In this document: positions 18,027 through 27,290 of the stretch, one piece after another
Position numbering within the stretch: position 1 is the first letter of the stretch
Layout of the letters: every line of letters starts with the position of its first letter
Assembly: GCA_030440445.1 (NCBI GenBank)
Contig: CP098528.1
Coordinates: forward strand, 992,001-1,056,000
Direction: 5' to 3'
DNA length: 64,000 nucleotides
Source of the DNA: Halomonas sp. KG2
GTDB lineage: Bacteria; Pseudomonadota; Gammaproteobacteria; Pseudomonadales; Halomonadaceae
Translations under genes and position numbers: made by a program
The notes under the pieces: model-generated
Told to the model about the DNA's origin: nothing
The model's database searches: none
The model's input: only the letters and a program-made list of their open reading frames with translations

Positions 18027-19097
18027 TCATAACTTAACCCTTGCTTGTCGGTGCAAGAGCAGCAGGAATATGGGTATGCCAAGCAAGGCCGTTAACGCAC
18101 CCACGGGAATCTCTAATGGGCTGATCAAGGTGCGGCCGATGAGGTCAGCGCACAGCATCAGCATACTGCCAAGCAACATGCTGCCAATCCATAACCGATG
18201 CGGTTTTGAGCCCACCAGTAGCCGGGCGAGGTGTGGGGTGACCAGCCCAACGAAACCAACCGGGCCAGTAACCGCCACCGCACTGGCGGCGAGCAGAACC
18301 GCAACAGCAATGGAGGCAGCACGCCAGAACATAGGGCGAAGCCCCAGACTGATCACCAGGCTGTCATCAAAGCGCAGCAGGGCAAGTGGTTTCAGCAAAG
18401 CCAGGGTGCCGAGTAATCCCGCTAGGCTCCAGGGCCAAAGCATGTACAGATGCTGAAAGTCGCGTCCGTATAGGCTGCCAGCCAGCCAGATCAAGGCGAT
18501 TTCAGTGCGTGCACCGCCCCAGGTGATGATGACCCACATCACTAGCGCGTTCAGTACAGAGCCCACAGCAATCCCGTTGAGCACCAAATGGATGGGCCGC
18601 AGCTGTGTCCGCCATGATAGGCCCAGTACCAAACTGGCTGCCAGCAACCCACCGAACAGTGCTGCTGCGGGCAGCCAGCTCATCATTGCGGGAGTAGCAT
18701 CGCCGCTTAGCACATCCGCCGTGGCAAGGTCGGCAAGCAGCAGAACGGTGATGACTGCGAGTCCAGCACCGCTGGAGATGCCAACGATACTCGGGTCCGC
18801 TAATGGATTACGGAACACCGCTTGCAAGATCAGACCTGCGGTGGCGAGCTGCAGGCCGACTAGGATGGCGAGTAGTGCGCGTGGCAAACGGTGTTGCCAT
18901 ACCAGCGTGCCTTCCAGTGACGACGCTTGGCCTGAGAATAGGCCATCGAGAATCAGTCGTGGCGACACCGATACAGCCCCAATAAACAGAGAGGCTAGCA
19001 CCAGCAGTGCCAAGACGACCCCGAGCAGTACGAGGGGGATGCGCAATGGCATGCGTTGGCCCACGCCGCTGTGAGTTGTTGTATGTTTTTGGAACAT
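18027..19097 (-). CDS. Iron-siderophore ABC permease, FecCD family (second subunit)
   Basis: Inner-membrane permease, 356 residues, about ten helices. Family motifs are NPLADPSIVGISSGAGL near residue 95 and GPVGFVGLVTPHLARL near 275, the latter part of the coupling loop for an ATPase. It is last in a three-gene minus-strand operon (binding protein 20119, permease 19102, this gene) with gaps of 6 and 4 bases. An ATPase gene would normally follow, but downstream there is only the end of the convergent MFS gene. The operon therefore depends on an ATPase encoded elsewhere, if it is active. Confidence 0.92.
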   Translation of the reverse strand: MFQKHTTTHSGVGQRMPLRIPLVLLGVVLALLVLASLFIGAVSVSPRLILDGLFSGQASSLEGTLVWQHRLPRALLAILVGLQLATAGLILQAVFRNPLADPSIVGISSGAGLAVITVLLLADLATADVLSGDATPAMMSWLPAAALFGGLLAASLVLGLSWRTQLRPIHLVLNGIAVGSVLNALVMWVIITWGGARTEIALIWLAGSLYGRDFQHLYMLWPWSLAGLLGTLALLKPLALLRFDDSLVISLGLRPMFWRAASIAVAVLLAASAVAVTGPVGFVGLVTPHLARLLVGSKPHRLWIGSMLLGSMLMLCADLIGRTLISPLEIPVGALTALLGIPIFLLLLHRQARVKL

Positions 19098-19101
19098 GGA
19101 G

Positions 19102-20112
19102 CTAGCCCTCCTGCCGACTGATCAGGTAAACCAGTACTGGCCCGCCCAGCAGTACGCAGAGAATCCCGACGGGAACCTCATGCCACTTGGCGATAAGGTC
19201 AGCCGCACATACCAGGCTTGCGCCGACCAAGGCAGACAGCGGTAGTAGGTGGCGATGACGAACTCCATTGGCGCCCAGGGTGAAGCGAACCAAGTGGGGG
19301 GAGACCAAACCAATGAAGGTGATTGGGCCCGTTGCCGCCACTGTCGCTGCCGCCAGTAGTACGGCAACGACACCGAACAGCAGCCGCCAAGGCGTGACGC
19401 GCATGCCGATAGCGACGAGAATTTCATCGTCCATGCGCAATAGATCCAGTTTGCCAGCAAAGACGATCGCCAATAGTAAGGCAGGTATCACCCAAGGCCA
19501 CAGCAGGTGTACATGCTCCCAGGTTCGGTTAATTAGGCTGCCCGTTAACCAGTAATAGATGCCGTTGGCCTCCACATTGGCGCAGATCAGTAGCACGATG
19601 ATGGCGGCGGCGAAGAACAGGTTGACGCTCATTCCGGTCAGTGTCAGGTACAGCGGGTTCAGGCGTGCCCCCAGACTGATGGAAAGTGTCAGTAGCGCTG
19701 CAACTATTCCACCCACTGTGCTCAGTAGCAGCATGGTCGGGGTCGATAGCGTGAAGTAGGTCATGCACAGCGCCATCGCGAATGCCGCCCCTGACGTGAC
19801 CCCTAGTAATCCAGGTTCACCCAACGGGTTGCGGGTGACTGATTGCACGATGGCGCCCGCTAAACCCAGCGCACCTCCTGCCAGCATCCCGGTCAGTAAC
19901 CTGGGCATACGCAGTTCACGAATCACGAATGCCGCATCGGACCCATCATCACGCATCAGCGCTTGGAGCAGGACGTGGAACGGAATACCGAACTCGCCCA
20001 GCGCAAGTGCTCCTGCCGTTGTTAGGCTGAGGACGAACAGGCAGGCTGAGGCAAGCCAGAGTGCACGAATCGGCAGTGCCCTCACTCGGTTCTGGAGTAG
20101 GAGACTATCCAT
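19102..20112 (-). CDS. Iron-siderophore ABC permease, FecCD family (first subunit)
   Basis: Inner-membrane permease, 336 residues, about ten helices. NPLGEPGLLGVTSGAAF lies near residue 95 and GPITFIGLVSPHLVRF near 265. It pairs with the 18027-19097 protein to form a heterodimeric FepDG/FecCD-type channel. Start ATG 20112 lies 6 bases after the binding-protein stop, so translation is probably coupled. Unlike FhuB at 8158, the two halves are separate proteins, so this is a distinct importer. Confidence 0.92.
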   Translation of the reverse strand: MDSLLLQNRVRALPIRALWLASACLFVLSLTTAGALALGEFGIPFHVLLQALMRDDGSDAAFVIRELRMPRLLTGMLAGGALGLAGAIVQSVTRNPLGEPGLLGVTSGAAFAMALCMTYFTLSTPTMLLLSTVGGIVAALLTLSISLGARLNPLYLTLTGMSVNLFFAAAIIVLLICANVEANGIYYWLTGSLINRTWEHVHLLWPWVIPALLLAIVFAGKLDLLRMDDEILVAIGMRVTPWRLLFGVVAVLLAAATVAATGPITFIGLVSPHLVRFTLGANGVRHRHLLPLSALVGASLVCAADLIAKWHEVPVGILCVLLGGPVLVYLISRQEG

Positions 20113-20118
20113 GCTCTA

Positions 20119-21078
20119 CTAGCGCTCGAAGTTCATAGCCCGGGCTTGGGCGGGTTCGGGGATATCTTCGGGAGCAGGGAAGTGCTCTGGGTAGAGCAGG
20201 TAAGCCATCTCCTCAAGTACCATCTGTCTGGCCAGCGGGCCGTGGGGCATGACGTACTGATCACCTACTCGCCAGGCTCGGTTATTACGTACGGCCTTCA
20301 AACGGGGCCAAGCGGGGTGGCTAACGAAGGGGCCGTCTTCTGCCTTGAACGACAGGATCACATCTGGATTTAGGCGCAGCAGCGTTTCCATGCTGATCGC
20401 GGAAGAATCCGCTGGTGCCATGCCAGGCGGTGGATTGCCCTGAATATTGGTCGCGCCAAGCTGGGTCATGATGTGTCCGGTTAGGTGATGACTGTAGAAA
20501 GCATAAGGAACATCACCCCAGTGCCAGAGGAATACGGCGCTGATGTCGCCCGGTGCACGCTCGGCATGGTTCTCCAGGTCGTTCAGGAAGCGCTCGTTCA
20601 ACTCGCTACCCTGGCTTTCGGCGCCGAGCGCCAGGGTGGCGCGTTCGACACCACGTAGAGAGTCTTCCAGGGTGATTAGGTCAAAAGCCAGAAAGGCACC
20701 GGCTTCCTCAATTTTCTGTTCGAAAGGCTCAGTGTAGGTGCGTAGCCCGATAGTTAAATCTGGAGATAATTGAGCTAGAACTTCTAAGTTTGTTTGGTGA
20801 ACTTCACCAAGGTTCACAGCATCCTCTGCTGCGCCGCCAAGAAAGTCAGACTGTTGGCCACCCAGTATCGATAGACCATCGACTTGCTTGCCTAACGATA
20901 CCAGTACGTCCGCACCGAAACTGGAAATAGAGGCAACGGTGTGCGGTAGCTGAGCAATCTCAACGTTTTTATTCCGGTCATCGACGATTGTTAGGGGGAA
21001 ACCGTGGGCGAGAACGCCCCCTGTATTCAGAACGGTCATGACGGGAATTGTGATAAGGAGCGAGCGTAGACGTTGCAT
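20119..21078 (-). CDS. Periplasmic iron-siderophore binding protein (FecB/FepB type)
   Basis: Substrate-binding protein of class III ABC importers, about 319 residues. ATG 21078 starts a standard signal peptide (MQRLRSLLITIPVMTVL... VLAHG). A 54-base longer in-frame start exists but puts 18 extra residues before the signal. The two lobes show VASISSFGADVLVSLG in the first and RLNPDVILSFKAED in the second. It heads the operon with two FecCD permeases and is divergent from the ABC pair at 21235-24807. No Fur site was seen in the 156-base gap between them. The ligand is unknown. Confidence 0.88.
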   Translation of the reverse strand: MQRLRSLLITIPVMTVLNTGGVLAHGFPLTIVDDRNKNVEIAQLPHTVASISSFGADVLVSLGKQVDGLSILGGQQSDFLGGAAEDAVNLGEVHQTNLEVLAQLSPDLTIGLRTYTEPFEQKIEEAGAFLAFDLITLEDSLRGVERATLALGAESQGSELNERFLNDLENHAERAPGDISAVFLWHWGDVPYAFYSHHLTGHIMTQLGATNIQGNPPPGMAPADSSAISMETLLRLNPDVILSFKAEDGPFVSHPAWPRLKAVRNNRAWRVGDQYVMPHGPLARQMVLEEMAYLLYPEHFPAPEDIPEPAQARAMNFER

Positions 21079-21234
21079 GAGCTGGAATCCGGGACGGCCA
21101 TTCGAAGTAGGGAATTGTTGGCTAATCGGCACCCTTCAGCTACCCGAATCGGGAGTGAAGTCACCCACAAAAGGATCTGCTGCGGGGAGTCTTGGCGACG
21201 GCTACCTCTCTATGCTGAGTTCGCTTCGATCAGC

Positions 21235-23040
21235 ATGAGCCTGCCCATGAGAGATTTAAGAACCAATACCAGTGCACTGCGCTTGCTTTACGAACTCGCA
21301 GCTAGCCATCGACTGGCGATGGTAGTGGCGCTGCTAATAACGTTCCTGGCGGTACTGGCCGAATTGCTGCCGTTCTGGTTGCTCTACCAGGCGATTAGCA
21401 CCCTTGTGCTAACGCCACATCGGTTTGTGGAGACATTGCCGTTCCTGGCGGCTTGGCTGGCGGCAGCGCTGCTGCTCAAGTACCTGTTCTACGGCTCGGC
21501 TTACTTGATTAGCCATCATGTCGCCTACGCGATCATGGCAACGGCTCGTAATACCTTGGTCGCCAATCTGGTGACAGCACCTTTACCCTGGTTGCACGGG
21601 CAAGGCAGTGGTGCTTTGAAGCAGTCGGTCATTCAGGATGTGGAGCGCCTTGAGGGTTTTCTCGCCCATCACACGATCGAGATCACCGCCGCGATTCTTG
21701 CGCCGCTTTGTGTTACCGCACTGCTGTTCTGGTTGGACTGGCGGCTGGCGCTCGCAGTGCTGGCCATCGGACCAGTGGCGCTATTCGTCGCTATGTTGGG
21801 TATGCGCGGGGTTGGCAATGACCATGACCAATTCAGCTTAGCCACCGCCAACCTCAATAATGTGGTGGTGGAATATCTGCGCAATATGCCGGTACTGAAA
21901 GTATTTTGCCGATCCGCATCACATTTCCAACTGTTGCAGTCTCGGTTGCAGGCGTACTACCAACTGACGACGGCCATCACCAGACGAACGGTGCCTGTTT
22001 GGTCACTATTTACCAGCGTGCTGGGGGCTCATATGTTGCTGGTGTTGCCGCTGGGTGCATGGCTGTGTGCCAGGGGCGAAGTGAGCTCAGCGGATGTGGC
22101 ACTGGCCCTGATGCTGGGCGCCGCTATTTTCAAACCGCTACTCAAGGTCAGCCGCTTCTTTATGGAGATTCCGCCGATTCTGGCTGGGCTGCGGCGCATG
22201 GCGCCTATCTTGGCGTTACCGGTGCCCCCACCTATGGCGAGCCGCTCAGTAACGTTCAGCGAGCCGCCCTTGGTCGAGCTGAGGGTCGTTGATATGCAGT
22301 ACGGTGGCCACCCAGTGTTGGCGGGTGTGAGCCTTTGCCTACGGCCTAGGTCACTCAATGTGCTGGTGGGGCCTTCGGGCGCCGGGAAATCGACTATCGC
22401 ACATATCATGGCCGGACTGCTGATGCCATGTGCCGGAGGGGTATTCATCAACGCTAGGCCAATGAGCCAACTGTCGGATAGCGACCGGGCACGCCTAGTG
22501 GGAATGGCCACACAGGAGGTATTCCTGTTCAGTGGCACCATCCGCGAGAACCTATGCTTGGCTCGGCCGGATGCCAGTGAGGCTGAGCTAGATAAGGCGC
22601 TGCGGGTTGCCCAGGCCGAAGCACTGGTGTGCGGATTGCCTGAGGGGCTCGATACCCAGGTCGCAGAACTCGGTACGCGCCTCTCCGGGGGTGAAGGCCA
22701 GCGCATTGCGCTGGCAAGGGTGCTGCTCGCTGATACGCCGATCCTGCTGCTCGACGAAGCGACAGCGTTTGCCGATAGCCTGACCCAGCGCGCTTTTTTT
22801 CGGGATCTGCGACAGGCGTATCCCGGCAAGACCTTCGTCATCGTCGCGCATCGTCTTGCCGGCATTGAGTGCGCCGACCAGATTCTGGTGATCGAGGAGG
22901 GGCGACTGACCGCTAGCGGCCGTCATAACCAGCTGATGCAGCGTAGCGGCTACTACCAGTCGATGATGCGTTGTGAAGCATCGTGCTCCGACTGGACACT
23001 GACCTCGGAGCGCGGCGATCTGACAACGTCACAAGGATAG
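21235..23040 (+). CDS. ABC permease-ATPase, YbtP/IrtA-like half of a siderophore importer
   Basis: Fused six-helix permease and ATPase, about 601 residues from ATG 21235; ATG 21247 is also possible, and a longer frame back to 21073 overlaps the binding-protein gene and lacks a membrane start, so it is rejected. Walker A GPSGAGKST is near 378, signature LSGGEGQRIAL follows near 484, and Walker B is LLLDEATAFAD. The D-loop reads TAFAD instead of SALD, as also in the protein at 30109. The family has exporter architecture but YbtPQ and IrtAB import metal-siderophores. The partner at 23047 lies 6 bases downstream, and the receptor and AraC regulator follow. Confidence 0.86.
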   Translation: MSLPMRDLRTNTSALRLLYELAASHRLAMVVALLITFLAVLAELLPFWLLYQAISTLVLTPHRFVETLPFLAAWLAAALLLKYLFYGSAYLISHHVAYAIMATARNTLVANLVTAPLPWLHGQGSGALKQSVIQDVERLEGFLAHHTIEITAAILAPLCVTALLFWLDWRLALAVLAIGPVALFVAMLGMRGVGNDHDQFSLATANLNNVVVEYLRNMPVLKVFCRSASHFQLLQSRLQAYYQLTTAITRRTVPVWSLFTSVLGAHMLLVLPLGAWLCARGEVSSADVALALMLGAAIFKPLLKVSRFFMEIPPILAGLRRMAPILALPVPPPMASRSVTFSEPPLVELRVVDMQYGGHPVLAGVSLCLRPRSLNVLVGPSGAGKSTIAHIMAGLLMPCAGGVFINARPMSQLSDSDRARLVGMATQEVFLFSGTIRENLCLARPDASEAELDKALRVAQAEALVCGLPEGLDTQVAELGTRLSGGEGQRIALARVLLADTPILLLDEATAFADSLTQRAFFRDLRQAYPGKTFVIVAHRLAGIECADQILVIEEGRLTASGRHNQLMQRSGYYQSMMRCEASCSDWTLTSERGDLTTSQG

Positions 23041-23046
23041 CAAACG

Positions 23047-24807
23047 ATGGCAAACGTGAATGTCTGGATCAGCTTGCGGCGCATTCTTACCCGTAGCAGC
23101 ACTTCTGCGCGGCCATTGCTGTTGGGACTGCTGCTGAGGGTGCTTGAACGCTGCTGCGAACTGATGCCTTATCTGCTCTGTTACCTGTGGCTGTGTACCA
23201 TTCTGGAGGTTCCACGCCCCGGCTTTGGTTGGGCAGCAGATCCTGGCTGGCTAGCGCTGGCCCTGATCGTCAGCTTTGTACTGCAGTGGCTGTTGGCCTA
23301 TGGCGGCCAGAAACGCTGCTTTTTAGAAAGCTACCGCATCATTGCAAGTTACCGGGAACGGTTGATCGAACGGATGCGCAACGTCCCCATTGGCGAGCTG
23401 CGCAGCCACCGCGTTGGACAGCTGGCCGATGTGTTGACGGACGACATCAATCGTGTGGAATCGATTTTCGCCCATGTTTTGGCAGACTTTGTCTCCGCAC
23501 TGGGGTTATCGCTGGTGGCACTGCTTGTTCTGGCTAGTATCGAGTGGCGCCTAGCGCTCGCTCTAGCTGCTCTGGTACCCCTGGCTGCGCTGGCGCTGGT
23601 GGTCAGCCGTCGTCTGTTCGAGCGTGCGGGGCTGCGCAAACACGCACTCTACCGACAGACATCCGGTCTGCTGGTGGAATTCATCGGTGGGCTGACGACA
23701 CTGCGCCTGTTCCACCAAGCTGATGTTTGGGCGCAGCGCTTAACAGCGGCTTTTGCCGACTTGCGCCGAATGAGCCTGAGCATTGAAAAATGGGGCGGGG
23801 GCCCAGTGATGCTGTTTCGCTTCCTCGTCGAGTGCGGTCTGCTTGTGCTAATGCTGGTCGGTATCTTGAGTGTGTTTGGTGGCGAGATTTCCCCAGTGAG
23901 CTGGATCGCCTTCTTCCTGCTGGCTTACAAGTTTCTTGGACCGCTACTGGAAGCGGCCGAATATCTGGTCATGTTGCGCCATGCCTGCCAAAGCGAAGTC
24001 AAGCTAGAGGAGGCGTGGGCACTGCAGCCACTCGCCGAGCCGCTTGCCGCGAAGACGCCGGAACACTTTGCAGTGAGTTTCGATGCGGTGTCGTTCTCCC
24101 ATGGTGGGGAGGCCCGATTGCGTGACATCAGCATCGAGGTGCCCGAGCGGAGTGTCACGGCTATCGTCGGCCCCTCTGGTGCGGGTAAAAGCACATTGTT
24201 GCATCTGCTGGGGCGGTTTCATGACCCTGACCAAGGGGCTGTGCGTATGGGGGAGGTCGACCTGCGTGATATGGGCTCGGAACAACTGTATAAAAAGGTT
24301 AGTGCGGTGTTTCAACAGGTCCAGATATTTGACGGCACCATCATCGAGAACCTGAGGGCAGGGCGAGAGGATGCAAGCGATGAAGATGTTCGACAAGCGT
24401 GTGTTGCCGCTGACTGTGTTGACTTTATTGAGCGGTTGCCGGAGGGCTATCTAACACGAGTGGGAGAGTCAGGTTTTGCTCTTTCTGGTGGCGAGCGCCA
24501 GCGCCTTTCGGTTGCCCGGGCCCTGCTCAAGGATGCACCCGTGCTGTTGCTGGATGAGGTCACTGCCGCCGTGGACCCGCAGTCCCAGATGGCGATCCAT
24601 CGCGCCCTTAATACTCTAGCCAGGGATCGCACCCTGATCATGGTAGCGCACCGGCTGAGCACAGTGCGCAATGCTGATCAGATCATTGTCCTAGACCGGG
24701 GCTGCATCGTCGAATCCGGCAAGCACGATGCGTTGCTGCGCTGCGACGGTCTGTATGCCGCCATGTGGGCAGCCCAGGCAACCGACGATCCGATTCCAGC
24801 ACCCTGA
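23047..24807 (+). CDS. ABC permease-ATPase, YbtQ/IrtB-like half of a siderophore importer
   Basis: Second half of the heterodimer, 586 residues. Six helices lie in about 1-310. Walker A GPSGAGKST is near 377, signature LSGGERQRLSVARALL near 480 and Walker B VLLLDEVTAAVD. It starts 6 bases after the 21235 gene. Together they are predicted to carry the siderophore taken in by the receptor at 24939. An inverted repeat TATTCTG-ATA-CAGAATA (24816-24832) lies 8 bases past its stop, in the leader of the receptor, and may be a weak regulatory or processing element. Confidence 0.86.
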   Translation: MANVNVWISLRRILTRSSTSARPLLLGLLLRVLERCCELMPYLLCYLWLCTILEVPRPGFGWAADPGWLALALIVSFVLQWLLAYGGQKRCFLESYRIIASYRERLIERMRNVPIGELRSHRVGQLADVLTDDINRVESIFAHVLADFVSALGLSLVALLVLASIEWRLALALAALVPLAALALVVSRRLFERAGLRKHALYRQTSGLLVEFIGGLTTLRLFHQADVWAQRLTAAFADLRRMSLSIEKWGGGPVMLFRFLVECGLLVLMLVGILSVFGGEISPVSWIAFFLLAYKFLGPLLEAAEYLVMLRHACQSEVKLEEAWALQPLAEPLAAKTPEHFAVSFDAVSFSHGGEARLRDISIEVPERSVTAIVGPSGAGKSTLLHLLGRFHDPDQGAVRMGEVDLRDMGSEQLYKKVSAVFQQVQIFDGTIIENLRAGREDASDEDVRQACVAADCVDFIERLPEGYLTRVGESGFALSGGERQRLSVARALLKDAPVLLLDEVTAAVDPQSQMAIHRALNTLARDRTLIMVAHRLSTVRNADQIIVLDRGCIVESGKHDALLRCDGLYAAMWAAQATDDPIPAP

Positions 24808-24938
24808 TGTTCCAGTATTCTGATACAGAATAGAAATAAATCGCATTCGGGGGTTCGTGTCCCGTTTGGAGTAGTGCCGTTAGCGCCTGGCTCTCTAGCA
24901 TGGTGACTTCCATTGACTTCATCAATACGGATACAGCC

Positions 24939-27149
24939 ATGAATATGCGGAGCATTCGACCCTGCCACCTGCTGATTGCAGGTCTTTTGTTTATACCGAA
25001 AACGCCCTATGCCGCTGCAGAGGATGAGCGCCCTGACCCTACATTGGACGACCCGATCACCAAGCTTGAGTCTGTCACCGTTACGGCACGGCGTCGCGAA
25101 GAAAGCCTTCGGGATGTGCCCGCGTCAATTCATGTGGAGAGCGGTGAATCGCTGGAACAGAAGCGTATGCTCGATGGCGCGGCGGCGTTGCGTGATGTGG
25201 CGGGTGCCAGTCTCGGCACTTTCGGTGATCGCTCCAATGCGTTTACCGTCATTCGTGGTGTGGCACCGATCCTTACGCCCCTTAGCCCGGATGATAGCTC
25301 GGTACTGACGTTCGTCGATGGTGCGCCCATGCCGATGGGCGCTTCGCTCTCACCCTATCTGGATCTGGAGAGGATGGAGGTCGTCAAGGGGCCGCAAAAT
25401 ACATTGTTTGGTCGCAATACGGCCGGTGGTGCTATCAACTTGGTGCCTGTGCAGCCTGATCATAGGTTCGAGGGTTCGTTACGTACAGAGGTAGGTACGG
25501 ATGGTATCTTTCGCGCCGAGAGCATTATCAATGGCTCCATCGTGCCTGAACGGCTTGCTGGCAGGTTAGCGATTCGCCGCTCCCGAACTGATGGCTATAT
25601 TCCCAATAGTGCGGGTGAGGATCTGGGCAAAGATGAGAGCTGGGTAGCACGTGGTTCTTTACTGTTCACCCCCACCGAGCGAACAAACTGGTTGCTTAGT
25701 GTTCAGGGAGAAAGCACTGACACCGCACCTACGGCCTACATTGCTGATCGCCCGGGGCAGGCGAAACAGGCGGCTCAGAACAAGACCGTGGATGATTTAC
25801 GCATGCTCAGTATCAACTCACGACTTGAGCATGATTTCGACACATTCACGGCAACGGCGCAAACCAGCTATGCACGCTTGAATAACCGCAATAGCTACAA
25901 CTTTCCCGATGCCATTATCGCCAGTGATTTTAGTGGATTGCCACCATCTGACTTCCTGGATCCTGAAACGAACTTTATCGATTGGGATAAGCGAGACTCA
26001 CGGCTGACCCAAGAGTTCCGGGTAGCTGCGTTGCCAGATGCACAGGTTGGCTGGCTCGCGGGTGTGGTGTTCTACCGGGATGAAGCACAACGAAATCGCA
26101 ATAGCGAAATGTGGTACTTCGGTCCTTCCGCCACGGGCAGCACCGACTACGATCTCACCACAACAGGGCAGGCAGTATTTGGTGAAGTTAACCTGCCAAT
26201 GAATGATCAACTGCAGCTATCGCTGGGCGCGCGTGCTACCCATGAATCCAAGGAATTCCACTCGGAATTCACCAGTGACGGCATGTCTGGAGCTGTGCCC
26301 TATTTTGCCGAGGAGGGGGAGAAGAGCTACGACTTTGTAACGGGGCGGGCAGCGCTCACCTACGATTGGTCCCCCGACCTGATGACCTGGGCGAGTCTTT
26401 CCAGAGGCTACAAGAGCGGTGGCTTTGGGCAGGGTAATTCGCTTATGTGGAGCGGTGTACCCCGAGACCCCTATGACTCCTCGACGGTATTGACCTACGA
26501 GCTGGGTGCCCGCTCTTCATGGCTTGATGACCGCCTGGCGATAAGTGGGGCATTGTTCTTGAATGATATGCGTAAGGAGCAAATGCAAACCTGGGACTAC
26601 GAGGATTTCACCGGTAAGAATCTGAACCTGGATGCGCGTTCAGCAGGTTTAGAGCTAGATGCACAGTATCGCCCCTCGGGCCGCTGGTGGCTAAGCGGTG
26701 GTGTTGCCTATACCAATACAGCACTGCGCAACGTGTCTGAGGAGGCGGCGACTCTACAAGATGGCTTGAATAGTGGCAATCACTTGCCAACAGTGCCGGA
26801 ATGGTCCGCCAAAGCAGCTATTGGCTATCAAGTAGCGGGTCAAGACCTCGGCCTTGGTGGAGTATTGGCAGATGGGACCGTCAACGCGCGGCTTGCTTAT
26901 AACTACATGGGGAGCCGCTACACGGATGCGTCTAACTTCGGCAAGTTGCCACCAGTACATTTGGTATCCGCCCGCCTGGGGATGGATTTCGGTAATAGCG
27001 AGGTGTACTTCTTTGGAGACAATCTGCTGGATGAAGAGTACATGAGTATTAAAGATCGCTTTGGCACGGATGCAGATGGCAATCCGGTGTTTGGTGTGTC
27101 CTATGCTCGCGGTGCCACAGTAGGACTAGGTGCTGCCCTCCACTTCTGA
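24939..27149 (+). CDS. TonB-dependent receptor, FyuA-like
   Basis: Outer-membrane receptor, about 736 residues. ATG 24939 (or 24945) starts a signal peptide ending near PYAAAED. A TonB box is at LESVTVTAR. Plug motifs are LERMEVVKGPQNTLFGRNTAGGAINL, read in two parts around residues 145-170. The protein ends AALHF, with the usual terminal phenylalanine. It lies between the YbtPQ-like ABC pair and an AraC regulator, the same gene set as in the yersiniabactin uptake locus but in a different order. No clear Fur box precedes it, so its expression may depend on read-through from the ABC genes or on the AraC protein. Confidence 0.9.
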   Translation: MNMRSIRPCHLLIAGLLFIPKTPYAAAEDERPDPTLDDPITKLESVTVTARRREESLRDVPASIHVESGESLEQKRMLDGAAALRDVAGASLGTFGDRSNAFTVIRGVAPILTPLSPDDSSVLTFVDGAPMPMGASLSPYLDLERMEVVKGPQNTLFGRNTAGGAINLVPVQPDHRFEGSLRTEVGTDGIFRAESIINGSIVPERLAGRLAIRRSRTDGYIPNSAGEDLGKDESWVARGSLLFTPTERTNWLLSVQGESTDTAPTAYIADRPGQAKQAAQNKTVDDLRMLSINSRLEHDFDTFTATAQTSYARLNNRNSYNFPDAIIASDFSGLPPSDFLDPETNFIDWDKRDSRLTQEFRVAALPDAQVGWLAGVVFYRDEAQRNRNSEMWYFGPSATGSTDYDLTTTGQAVFGEVNLPMNDQLQLSLGARATHESKEFHSEFTSDGMSGAVPYFAEEGEKSYDFVTGRAALTYDWSPDLMTWASLSRGYKSGGFGQGNSLMWSGVPRDPYDSSTVLTYELGARSSWLDDRLAISGALFLNDMRKEQMQTWDYEDFTGKNLNLDARSAGLELDAQYRPSGRWWLSGGVAYTNTALRNVSEEAATLQDGLNSGNHLPTVPEWSAKAAIGYQVAGQDLGLGGVLADGTVNARLAYNYMGSRYTDASNFGKLPPVHLVSARLGMDFGNSEVYFFGDNLLDEEYMSIKDRFGTDADGNPVFGVSYARGATVGLGAALHF

Positions 27150-27257
27150 CGCCCGTTTCCGCGCCCCCACAGTGCTATGGAAGGCTTTAGCCTCAGGGAT
27201 GAAGGCTTTATGCATTTAGCTTGTGCATTAATAAAGAGTCTGATAAAAATATCTTTT

Positions 27258-27276
27258 GATATTGATTATCATTATT
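27258..27276. promoter_or_regulatory. Fur box upstream of the AraC regulator gene
   Basis: GATATTGATTATCATTATT matches 16 of 19 bases of the Fur consensus GATAATGATAATCATTATC. A possible promoter lies just upstream (TTGTGC, 17 bases, TAAAAA). The box lies 15 bases before ATG 27291, which shows that this gene starts downstream of it and not at the earlier in-frame ATG at 27177. Confidence 0.85.
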
Positions 27277-27290
27277 GTTGCGGGGCGGGT

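Noticed and set aside
18505..19074. Plus-strand open frame of 189 codons opposite the FecCD permease
   Set aside because: Antisense to a permease with clear family motifs; no start signals.
21073..21234. N-terminal extension of the ABC protein to ATG 21073
   Set aside because: It overlaps the first codons of the divergent binding-protein gene, and the 54 extra residues are hydrophilic and lack any feature of the family.
22029..22865. Minus-strand open frame of 278 codons inside the ABC gene at 21235
   Set aside because: Antisense to Walker A, signature and Walker B motifs that prove the plus-strand frame; low-complexity serine/arginine protein.
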